From NCBI GenBank assembly GCA_945874095.1, contig CAMCFM010000059.1, positions 1-13,396 on the forward strand: DNA of 13,396 bases, read 5' to 3'. The position numbers and the translations under genes were made by a program. Positions 1 through 6,112 of this stretch are shown one piece after another; position 1 is the first letter of the stretch; the number at the start of each line of letters is the position of its first letter. The notes beneath the pieces are model-generated. The model had not been told where the DNA came from and did not search any database. It worked only from the letters and a program-made list of their open reading frames with translations. The DNA comes from Candidatus Kuenenia stuttgartensis. Its GTDB lineage: Bacteria > Planctomycetota > Planctomycetia > Isosphaerales > Isosphaeraceae.

Positions 1-519
1 ACTGTCAGTAAGTGGTTTGATTCAGGACGTTTACGCGGATACAGAATCCCTGGTTCCCAAGACCGGCGGATTCCTCGCGAGCATCTCCTTCGGTTCCTCA
101 AGGAACACGGAATGCCTCTCGGTGATCTTGAAGCTGAGGTTTACAACAAGATTCTCGTCGTGGGTGCTGATGCCCCTCTGATGGATCAGTTGAAAACTAA
201 TCTCCGCGAACAAGATGACTTTCGCCTCGAAACCGCCTCTTCGGGATTCGAAGCGGGTATCAGAGCCGAGAGCTTTCACCCTGACTGTATCATTATTGAT
301 ATGGCCATTGGGCGAATTGAAGCGGGTCAAATCGCACAAAACCTCCGACGAAGCCAAGATCACGTCAATACGGTTTTGATTGCTCTGACAAGCGAAACCC
401 CTGGACCTGAAATTTTAACACTTGGTTTTAACGACGCTTTCAAGAAGCCATTCGATGGCTCTTTGCTCAGCGAACGCATCAAACGACTGATCTCACAGAA
501 AAAATCCGACGAAATCTGA
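1..519 (+). CDS. Excisionase-type HTH / response-regulator receiver fusion protein (5' end missing)
   Basis: The frame is open from base 1, so the N-terminus lies outside the window; 172 residues are visible. Visible residues 1-38 (TVSKWFDSGRLRGYRIPGSQ, then DRRIPREHLLRFLKEHG) match the recognition helix and wing of MerR/excisionase-type DNA-binding domains. Residues about 50-167 form a CheY-like receiver, with the phospho-acceptor Asp at 100 (IIIDMA), the switch Thr at 130 (ALTSE) and the conserved Lys at 149 (FKKPF). The acidic pair that normally binds Mg2+ after the first strand is replaced: LVVGADAP stands where LVVDDDP is expected, leaving only one Asp (57), shifted by one place. The likely role is a transcription regulator with a receiver-like sensing or dimerisation module. 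Phosphorylation may be weak or absent. An ATG at 112 lies between the two domains and is probably internal, because the coding signal continues upstream of it. I know such architectures mainly from planctomycetes. No histidine kinase is visible nearby. Confidence 0.85.
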   Translation, partial: TVSKWFDSGRLRGYRIPGSQDRRIPREHLLRFLKEHGMPLGDLEAEVYNKILVVGADAPLMDQLKTNLREQDDFRLETASSGFEAGIRAESFHPDCIIIDMAIGRIEAGQIAQNLRRSQDHVNTVLIALTSETPGPEILTLGFNDAFKKPFDGSLLSERIKRLISQKKSDEI

Positions 520-530
520 TCATTCAGATT
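513..530 (+). terminator. Hairpin overlapping the stop codon of the HTH/receiver gene
   Basis: AATCTGA (513-519) and TCAGATT (524-530) form a 7-bp perfect stem with a TCAT loop. The stem includes the TGA stop codon. No T-run follows, so intrinsic termination is doubtful. The core TGATCATTCA recurs in the hairpin at 5946-5975. Confidence 0.3.
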
Positions 531-634
531 CTCGATCCGAGTTCTTTCAAATGGCCGTGTTTGATCCCTTGCGAAATCAAGAGATTAAACCACGGTCTTT
601 TTCGTTATCATAAATCACCTAAGGAATCATCCAA

Positions 635-2248
635 ATGCATCCCACCAGATCGACAACCACCACTCGTATCCTGAATCGTCCGGAACTGGCCGCAATCATC
701 GCCCTGGTTCTGGTGGTCGGCGGACTCTCCATACCCGGAATCACCACCGACGAGCCTCTCGACGTCGGTCCCGGTCGTCACTATTGGGACGTTCTTGCGA
801 GACAGGGCCTGAACTTCTTCGCAGAAGCCTCTGTGAATGATGCGTTCGGAGGGAATCCGGACCACCCTCCACTCGCCCGCTGGATGCTCGGCGCTGCCTC
901 CCATGGCTTCCAGATCTTCCAGGTCTTATTTACGGGAAACGCTGACCCAACCCGCCTTTACATCCTCTCAGGACGTGTCGCCCCTGCTCTAGCGTTTGCT
1001 CTCACAATCGCTTTCATCGCCCGATATGTGACCACTCGAACTGGGCCACTTGCTGGCTGGACGGCCGCACTGTCCTATCTGTTTCTACCGCATGTCTTTG
1101 CCCATGCTCACCTGGCAGCTTTAGAAACCATCCTCAATCTCTTTTGGTTCGCTGCCGTTGTTGGCTGGCTCAGATGGACCGAAAAACCGTCCATGAAACG
1201 GGCCGTTTTCGCCACCATCCTCACTGCCCTCACCATGCTCACCAAAATCCACGGATGGCTCCTTCTGCCCTGGGCTATACTGCTTATCCTTATATATGGG
1301 AATGGTTTAAAGCAACGAATCTCGGGGGTAGCCGCAGTGGCACTTGCGCCCCTGCTCTGGATCGCAGGTTGGCCGTGGATGTGGTACGACACGTCATCCA
1401 GGCTATCAGCCTACTTTGGCGGAACCGTGGACCGTCTCCATTTGAAAGTGCTTTACTTCGGCCAGGTATATCAGGACAACCAGCTTCCCTGGCATAGCTC
1501 ACTGGTCCAGTTTCTCGCGGCTATCACTCCGTTTACGTTGATCCTGTTTGGGGCAGGTCTGTTTACCGCAATCCGTGGGAGAGGCATCAAAGGTGGCCGC
1601 CCAATCGCGTTTCTGATCCTCCAGATGATGCTCTTATTCACTTTATCCATAACACGTTACGACATGGATCGCCTCTTTTTGGTGATCTGGCCACTGGTGG
1701 CTGTCCTGGCAGGCTCAGGGGCCCAATGGGTCAGCCAGATGATACGTGACAAGGGCTTTTCAATCAGAATTTCGACAACCGTTTTAGGAGTTGGCCTGGC
1801 CTCGTCTGCATGGCCTTGCATGGTGGGGGTCTCTCCGCTCAGTTATGTCAGTCCAATGGCAGGCGGATTGCGCTTTTTTGAGTCACAGGGAATGGATCTG
1901 AATTTTTGGGGCGATGCCGTGGATCAAACGTTATTAAGAAAACTTCAGAACGTCCGCTCCAAGGGAGAGATGGTGGCTGTGGTGCCAACCCTTCATTCCA
2001 CTCAATCATTATTCTTCATGCCTTTGGAATGGATGAAGCAGGGTGACCTGTTTCGCGATCAGTTGGCCTGGAGAGACGCACAGTTCCTGGTCGTCTACCG
2101 GCGCCAATCCTATTGGCCAGATGAGTTTGCGGAATGGATAAAAACGCATGAGCCGATTTCTCTGAGGAGCCGAAACGGTGTTTGGCTGGCGGGAATCTGG
2201 CCAGGACCGAAATTATTGAGGCCGATTTCGCAGGTCAAGTCGGATTGA
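635..2248 (+). CDS. GT-C type membrane glycosyltransferase-like protein (ArnT/PMT family-like)
   Basis: A 537-residue polytopic membrane protein. A first membrane segment (about 18-36) is followed by a loop carrying Asp-Glu at 39-40 (TTDEPLD) and then DHPPLARWM at 76-84. An acidic residue in the first periplasmic loop followed by a HPPL-type motif is typical of GT-C enzymes of the PMT/ArnT/RgtA-D superfamily, which move sugars from polyprenyl-phosphate donors onto lipids, glycans or proteins at the outer face of the inner membrane. About ten further hydrophobic segments follow up to about residue 410. The last 110 residues are more soluble and end in a tryptophan-rich part (YWPDEFAEW, GVWLAGIWPG). 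The start is chosen at ATG 635 because AAGGAA (621-626) lies 8 bases upstream. The gene stands alone with 94 bases to the next gene, so the acceptor cannot be deduced. Membership of the fold is likely; the reaction is inferred only. Confidence 0.7.
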   Translation: MHPTRSTTTTRILNRPELAAIIALVLVVGGLSIPGITTDEPLDVGPGRHYWDVLARQGLNFFAEASVNDAFGGNPDHPPLARWMLGAASHGFQIFQVLFTGNADPTRLYILSGRVAPALAFALTIAFIARYVTTRTGPLAGWTAALSYLFLPHVFAHAHLAALETILNLFWFAAVVGWLRWTEKPSMKRAVFATILTALTMLTKIHGWLLLPWAILLILIYGNGLKQRISGVAAVALAPLLWIAGWPWMWYDTSSRLSAYFGGTVDRLHLKVLYFGQVYQDNQLPWHSSLVQFLAAITPFTLILFGAGLFTAIRGRGIKGGRPIAFLILQMMLLFTLSITRYDMDRLFLVIWPLVAVLAGSGAQWVSQMIRDKGFSIRISTTVLGVGLASSAWPCMVGVSPLSYVSPMAGGLRFFESQGMDLNFWGDAVDQTLLRKLQNVRSKGEMVAVVPTLHSTQSLFFMPLEWMKQGDLFRDQLAWRDAQFLVVYRRQSYWPDEFAEWIKTHEPISLRSRNGVWLAGIWPGPKLLRPISQVKSD

Positions 2249-2296
2249 ATTACGACCAAATCGAAAAAAAGACCTACCAGATGATTCGCTAGTTTC

Positions 2297-2302
2297 TATA
2301 AT
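2297..2302 (+). promoter_or_regulatory. Candidate -10 box upstream of moaC
   Basis: A perfect TATAAT occurs in the 94-base gap before moaC, 46 bases upstream of the chosen ATG. No good -35 hexamer is found 16-18 bases upstream, so this is only a candidate. Confidence 0.4.
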
Positions 2303-2348
2303 TCTTTCATAACGAATTGGATCTGCGTGTGAGAAAAAGGTCGTGATA

Positions 2349-2825
2349 ATGTCGGGCTGGACTCATTTGGATGAACATGGCCAAGCACGCATGGTGGATG
2401 TGACCGATAAGGCCACAACTCAGCGAACCGCTTCAGCCTCAGGTCTGATCCGAATGAAGCCCGCCACATTGGAGGCGATCGAATCGTCGCACTCCAAAAA
2501 AGGCGACGTCCTTGCTGTGGCCAGAGTGGCCGGCATTCAGGCTGCGAAGCGAACGGACATGCTCATCCCGTTGTGTCACAGCCTTGGCCTTGATAGCGTT
2601 GAGGTAAGATTTACGCACTTGCCTCCTGATCTGCTACGGATAGATTCCACCGTTCGGACCACCGGCCGAACTGGTGTCGAGATGGAAGCGTTGGTCGCTG
2701 TATCCACCTCTGCCCTCACAGTTTATGACATGTGCAAGGCGGTAGATCGCGACATGACCATTGAGCAAATCCGTTTGGAATCGAAGTCGGGTGGTCGTTC
2801 CGGAGATTTCCTCCGCGATTCGTGA
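2349..2825 (+). CDS. moaC: Cyclic pyranopterin monophosphate synthase MoaC
   Basis: MoaC converts the 3',8-cyclo-GTP product of MoaA into cyclic pyranopterin monophosphate, the second half of the first step of molybdenum cofactor synthesis, in the cytoplasm. The 158 residues match the family over the full length: MVDVTDK at 15-21, KGDVLAVARVAGIQAAKRT at 51-69, LIPLCH at 72-77, TGVEMEALVAVS at 108-119, YDMCKAVDRDM at 126-136 and SGGRSGDF near the end. Lys51, Asp127 and Lys130 correspond to the E. coli catalytic residues Lys51, Asp128 and Lys131. A GTG at 2343 is in frame, but the AAGG at 2337-2340 is 8 bases from ATG 2349 and only 2 from the GTG. The ATG also keeps E. coli numbering exactly, so 2349 is preferred. 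No other moa, mog or moe gene is in the window. The polyprenyl synthase begins 61 bases downstream and may be co-transcribed. Confidence 0.96.
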   Translation: MSGWTHLDEHGQARMVDVTDKATTQRTASASGLIRMKPATLEAIESSHSKKGDVLAVARVAGIQAAKRTDMLIPLCHSLGLDSVEVRFTHLPPDLLRIDSTVRTTGRTGVEMEALVAVSTSALTVYDMCKAVDRDMTIEQIRLESKSGGRSGDFLRDS

Positions 2826-2886
2826 AGCCCTTCCCTTTTCGAGTTTCCCCACGACGGGTCAGCCAATTTTTCGGAGAGATTGTCCG

Positions 2887-3906
2887 ATGTCCTCAGCAAC
2901 AGACGACCTGCGCAGTATGGATCAAACCCGACTTCGCCTCGCTGCGTTGTATCTTCCGATTGCTCAGGATCTGGAAGCCTCTGAAGTGATCTACCGTGAG
3001 GAGCTTAAGAGTCGAATTCCATTCGTCCAGCAACTCGTAGATCACGCCGCCAGATTCCAGGGCAAACGCCTCAGACCAACCCTGCTCCTGCTCTCAGCCC
3101 AAGCCTGCGGCGGTGTTCGGCCAATCCACCATCAGCTTGCCGCCGTGGTTGAGATGATCCACACCGCAAGTCTAGTGCACGACGACATTTTAGACGACGC
3201 CATGGTCCGCCGCCATGCCGCCACCATCAACGTGGAATGGGGCAACGAGCCGGCCGTCCTGCTGGGCGATTACCTCTTCACACATGCCTTCCACCTGGCG
3301 GCTGCTACCGGATCGACCGTGGCCTGTCAATGGATCGCCCGCGCCACAAACCGTGTGTGGGAAGGGGAAATGACACAGACCCACCACCGTGGAAACCTCG
3401 AGCTGGATGAACCCACCTATTTTGACATCATCCGTGGGAAGACCGCCGAACTGACGGCCGTCTCGGCTGCTCTTGGTGCTTACTTCGCAGATTCTGACCC
3501 ACTTGTGGTCGAAGCGTTGGAAGCGTATGGTACGAATCTTGGAATCGCCTTCCAGATTGTTGACGACTTGCTCGATATCCTTGGTGACGAACGCAATACA
3601 GGCAAAAGTCTCGGCACCGATCTCGACAAAACCAAGCTCACTCTGCCCATCATCCGGTTCCTGGCATCAGCCCCTGTGGAAGATGCCGATAACCTGCGAC
3701 GTTTGATTCTGGATCAGTCCTGCTCATCCAACCGCCGCAAACTTCTGAGGGATATGATCGGAACCACCGACATATTCGAAAACTGCTGGCAGTGTGCATT
3801 CGATTATGCCAATCAGGCCCGCGACAATCTTGCGATCCTCGAAGACTCTCAAGCCAAGGCCATTTTGGTCGCCGTGGCGGAAGGGGCTGTCAGACGAGCT
3901 TATTAG
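2887..3906 (+). CDS. Long-chain trans-polyprenyl diphosphate synthase (IspB/HepT-like)
   Basis: This enzyme condenses isopentenyl diphosphate onto an allylic diphosphate to give an all-trans polyprenyl chain, usually the side chain of menaquinone or ubiquinone. Family motifs are in order: GKRLRPTLLLLSA at 59-71, first aspartate-rich motif DDILD at 99-103 followed by RR at 108-109, WGNEPAVLLGDYLF near 118-131, a GKTAEL segment near 186, and second aspartate-rich motif DDLLD at 226-230. Ala at the fifth position before the first motif (HTASLVHDD) is the small residue seen in long-chain enzymes rather than farnesyl or geranylgeranyl synthases. Chain length cannot be set more closely. The open frame extends to a TTG at 2761 inside moaC, but ATG 2887 has GGAGAG (2873-2878) at 8-base spacing and gives 339 residues, the usual length. 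A role in quinone synthesis is inferred from the family. Confidence 0.92.
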   Translation: MSSATDDLRSMDQTRLRLAALYLPIAQDLEASEVIYREELKSRIPFVQQLVDHAARFQGKRLRPTLLLLSAQACGGVRPIHHQLAAVVEMIHTASLVHDDILDDAMVRRHAATINVEWGNEPAVLLGDYLFTHAFHLAAATGSTVACQWIARATNRVWEGEMTQTHHRGNLELDEPTYFDIIRGKTAELTAVSAALGAYFADSDPLVVEALEAYGTNLGIAFQIVDDLLDILGDERNTGKSLGTDLDKTKLTLPIIRFLASAPVEDADNLRRLILDQSCSSNRRKLLRDMIGTTDIFENCWQCAFDYANQARDNLAILEDSQAKAILVAVAEGAVRRAY

Positions 3907-4004
3907 TCTGAATGGCCAGCCCGACCATCGAATTCCATCTCGGATCGTTTGGAAAATATTGCAAACCTGCACTTTGGACTTCCTGTTTCGGGATGAATTC
4001 CATA

Positions 4005-4018
4005 TCATACGGGTATGA
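4005..4018 (+). promoter_or_regulatory. Palindrome overlapping the XRE gene start: possible autoregulatory operator
   Basis: TCATAC-GG-GTATGA is a perfect inverted repeat with 6-base arms and a 2-base centre. It covers the ATG at 4015. A -10-like TATCAT at 4003-4008 would place the transcription start at or next to the ATG. XRE-family proteins often bind such short palindromes over their own promoters. Operator function is inference. Confidence 0.35.
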
Positions 4019-4452
4019 AATACGCTGAAAAACTCTACCGACAATTGGTCCGCCTCGGCTGGAATCAGCAGAAACTTTCCCGTACTTCGGGTGTGAGCGA
4101 CTCGGAAGTGTCGCGAATTCTGGCTGGTAAATCCAACCCTGGCCTCGAAAATGCATACCGGCTCTCTTCGGCCGTTGGTCTATCACTTGACTACATGGCC
4201 AACGAAAATCAAACGGATGATCCGGTCCTGGAAGCTGCTGGACTGACCGAAGCCCAACGCGAACTCCTGACACTGGCAAACGTTATGGGCGTACGTCAAG
4301 TCACCCAGTTGCTCGACATTGCCCAGCATTTAGGTTACGACACGGCATTGAGACGCCTGATCGACGCCCGGCCTACCATTCAAGCCGTTGCTGCAGAGTC
4401 CACAGCTTCCACCAAGGCAGCAAACGCTGCGTTGAAAAAATCCGGAAGCTGA
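4015..4452 (+). CDS. XRE/Cro-type helix-turn-helix transcriptional regulator
   Basis: A 145-residue protein. Residues about 1-60 form an XRE/Cro/C1-type domain: NQQKLSRTSGVSDSEVSRI at about 17-35, then the AGKSNPGLENAYRLSSAVGL stretch, the common pattern of helices 2-5 of this fold. A second helical region at 75-125 (TEAQRELL, VRQVTQLLDIAQHLGY) is probably a dimerisation or effector part. The last 25 residues are Ala/Ser/Thr/Lys-rich and look disordered. No Shine-Dalgarno is visible; GGG lies directly against the ATG, and a TATCAT 7 bases before it makes a leaderless mRNA possible. A perfect palindrome spans the start codon, suggesting autoregulation. A strong intrinsic terminator follows 36 bases after the stop. 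No toxin-like partner is adjacent, so an antitoxin role is not supported. Target genes are unknown. Confidence 0.85.
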   Translation: MKYAEKLYRQLVRLGWNQQKLSRTSGVSDSEVSRILAGKSNPGLENAYRLSSAVGLSLDYMANENQTDDPVLEAAGLTEAQRELLTLANVMGVRQVTQLLDIAQHLGYDTALRRLIDARPTIQAVAAESTASTKAANAALKKSGS

Positions 4453-4488
4453 CCTCCAAACGCAACAGCTTTAAAAACGAAACCGCAC

Positions 4489-4520
4489 AGCCGAATCGAA
4501 ATTTCGCTTCGGCTTTTTTT
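4489..4520 (+). terminator. Rho-independent terminator after the XRE gene
   Basis: AGCCGAA (4489-4495) pairs with TTCGGCT (4508-4514). After one mismatch, CGA/TCG extends the stem around an AATT loop (4497-4506). Seven T residues (4514-4520) follow at once, then more T-rich sequence. This is a classic intrinsic terminator and separates the XRE gene from the next gene. Confidence 0.9.
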
Positions 4521-4648
4521 ATTTTGGACTTGAGCCTTTTTTAAATTTAGGTTACTTCAACCATATCGACAGACAAACATCGGCCAAGGATTGAGTCGAA
4601 GTCTGAATTTTCAAGCAACAAGACTTGCCAAGCAGGGAGGCCCTGACC

Positions 4649-5890
4649 ATGAACCGCAGACGAGCTTTGATCGGGTCTTTGTGGGCGAGTTGCGCCGGAT
4701 TGGTTGCCCCGAGGCTGGCCGCCCAGAATCCTCAAAAAAACACCGATAATGACCTGGAACCTGTTGGCAAATTAAAGGCTGTTCCCACTCAGGAGAAGCG
4801 TCCCGTCCGGCCAAAAGCCGATGGAGACACCGCCGAGTCTTCCGAAGGTTCTGCTGTAACAGGCTTTGACGAAGCTGGCCATAAGTGGATGAATTACGAT
4901 ATTGCCCGCTACATGGAACTGCCTCACGACCAGTCGAACCCGCCTCAGAATGCGATCATTGACTGGATCCTCCGGCGTTATGGCACGAGCATTTGGCACA
5001 GCGATAAAGTGACCTCTCTGGTGGCCAATAAGACACAGGTCAAAGCCTATCACAATCCGAAAGTGCTGAAGCAGGTCGGTGAGATTGTGGAACGGTTTAC
5101 CGAATCCACTGCCGACATTCTCAAAGTGCATATCAAGTTCGTGGCCGCTGCCGACCCTCGATGGCGTTACATGGTTCTTTCCCGGATGAACCTGCTGGGC
5201 GGTGGCCCTCAGGGTCAGCAAATCTGGACCATGAGCCTCACAGATGCCACCATGGCTATGACTCAAATGCAGGTTTACCAAGGCTTTGAGTTGCTTGCAG
5301 ATCAACAGGTGGAGATGATCAACGGCCAGACCCTTTCGATGATCACCACGGAAAAGAAGCCTTACAACCCTGGCCTTCAGCGTCAGGCCACGGCCAACAC
5401 CCAATCCACCGAGCCTTCGTTCAATCAACTGATTGAAGGCGTGATGCTGAAATTCAGCCCGCTTCTGACCTACACCGGCGATGCTGTGGACGGTGCTGTG
5501 GAACTGACCTGCAACACCGTAAAAAGCACGATTAAGACCCGAGTTCTGGCCGGGCGGGAACAAGGCGCCAATGAAGCCACGATTGATGTTCCTGAAGTGA
5601 TTTCGAGCCGGCTTGTGCAGACTGTTCGCTGGACCATTGGCCAGACTCTGGTGATCTCAGGCGGGATCCACCCGGGCATGTTGCTGAAGAACAAGAACGG
5701 ATTCTTGAATCTGAGGATTCCAGGAACAGTTCCGACACAGACAGAAACCCTGATTTTCATTGATGTTGAGACACCAAACTCGCCAAATCGGGCCGCCAAC
5801 GGAGCCGCTGGATCCACCACCCTGCGAAGCGGTGGCCGAGGAGCCGTGGAAGCCATCGACGACCCGGAAAAGAACGGCGAGGGTAAGTAA
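4649..5890 (+). CDS. Exported secretin-like protein (orphan type II/III secretin domain)
   Basis: The 413-residue product starts with MNRRRALIGSLWASCAGLVA, a signal peptide with a twin-arginine-like RRRALIG and probable cleavage near LAAQ (about residues 25-30). After a polar linker comes a domain at about 75-160 (ANKTQVKAYHNPKVLKQVGE, then VHIKFVAA) resembling secretin N1-type modules. A C-terminal secretin-like part includes VEMINGQTLSMITTEKKPYN (221-240), FNQLIEGVMLKFSPLL, the VDGAVELT strand, IDVPEVISSR (312-321) and GQTLVISGGIHPGM (331-344). This last pair matches the 'vP...R...T.v.v.dGqTlviGGl' pattern closing the secretin barrel domain. The tail is Gly/Asn/Arg-rich. Secretins form outer-membrane channels of type II/III systems and pili, but this protein is short and has no secretion genes beside it. 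The start is ATG 4649, 8 bases after AGGGAGG (4634-4640); an in-frame TTG at 4625 is less good. Function unknown; the domain call rests on motif pattern only. Confidence 0.7.
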   Translation: MNRRRALIGSLWASCAGLVAPRLAAQNPQKNTDNDLEPVGKLKAVPTQEKRPVRPKADGDTAESSEGSAVTGFDEAGHKWMNYDIARYMELPHDQSNPPQNAIIDWILRRYGTSIWHSDKVTSLVANKTQVKAYHNPKVLKQVGEIVERFTESTADILKVHIKFVAAADPRWRYMVLSRMNLLGGGPQGQQIWTMSLTDATMAMTQMQVYQGFELLADQQVEMINGQTLSMITTEKKPYNPGLQRQATANTQSTEPSFNQLIEGVMLKFSPLLTYTGDAVDGAVELTCNTVKSTIKTRVLAGREQGANEATIDVPEVISSRLVQTVRWTIGQTLVISGGIHPGMLLKNKNGFLNLRIPGTVPTQTETLIFIDVETPNSPNRAANGAAGSTTLRSGGRGAVEAIDDPEKNGEGK

Positions 5891-5945
5891 GGCAAGTCAT
5901 TACAAGCACAGGATCAACCGATGGTTCTGTTGCAATCGGCGAGAG

Positions 5946-5975
5946 GAACGACGGGTGATCATTCACCTGTCGTTC
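5946..5975 (+). terminator. Strong 13-bp hairpin downstream of the secretin-like gene
   Basis: GAACGAC (5946-5952) pairs with GTCGTTC (5969-5975). A G-U pair and then GGTGA/TCACC (5954-5958 with 5963-5967) continue the stem to a TCAT loop. It is 55 bases after the stop codon of the secretin-like gene. The following sequence is only moderately T-rich, so it may be a terminator, an mRNA 3' stabiliser or a structured operator. Confidence 0.5.
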
Positions 5976-6010
5976 ATCCTTGTCTTAATTCCCTAAAAAT
6001 CCAAAACCAT

Positions 6011-6040
6011 TTGACCAACCGCCACCTGACCTGCTAGCAT
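6011..6040 (+). promoter_or_regulatory. Candidate sigma-70-type promoter for purA
   Basis: TTGACC (6011-6016) and TAGCAT (6035-6040) are separated by 18 bases, and the -10 is preceded by TGC, an extended -10 element. The transcript would begin near 6047, about 66 bases before the GTG start. A second TG-A-TATATG extended -10-like site at 6068-6076 lacks a -35. No purine riboswitch fold was recognised in the leader. Confidence 0.5.
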
Positions 6041-6112
6041 TTTTGCTTCTGTCTGATGATCTCCGGCTGATATATGAGATTCGTCCGTTTGGGCGGCTGA
6101 AGGGTTGAAGGC

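Noticed and set aside
2761..2886. Upstream in-frame extension of the polyprenyl synthase from a TTG within moaC
   Set aside because: ATG 2887 has a well-spaced Shine-Dalgarno and gives the usual protein length; the extension is the moaC end read in another frame.
4015..4452. XRE gene as the antitoxin of a toxin-antitoxin pair
   Set aside because: No small toxin-like gene is adjacent on either strand. The gene upstream is a polyprenyl synthase, and a terminator follows downstream.
4521..4648. Promoter for the secretin-like gene (TTGGAC at 4524 or TTGAGC at 4530)
   Set aside because: No -10 element with better than about 3 of 6 matches lies at 16-18 base spacing from either hexamer.
4772..5563. 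263-codon open frame on the minus strand
   Set aside because: Lies fully antisense to the secretin-like gene. Its product has no recognisable motif, is rich in His and Gly as expected of a frame shadow, and the + strand product has a signal peptide and secretin motifs.
5891..6112. Purine riboswitch or small gene in the 222-base gap before purA
   Set aside because: No three-way-junction fold or conserved riboswitch core was recognised, and no frame with a good start and Shine-Dalgarno is present. Only the hairpin and promoter candidates are supported.
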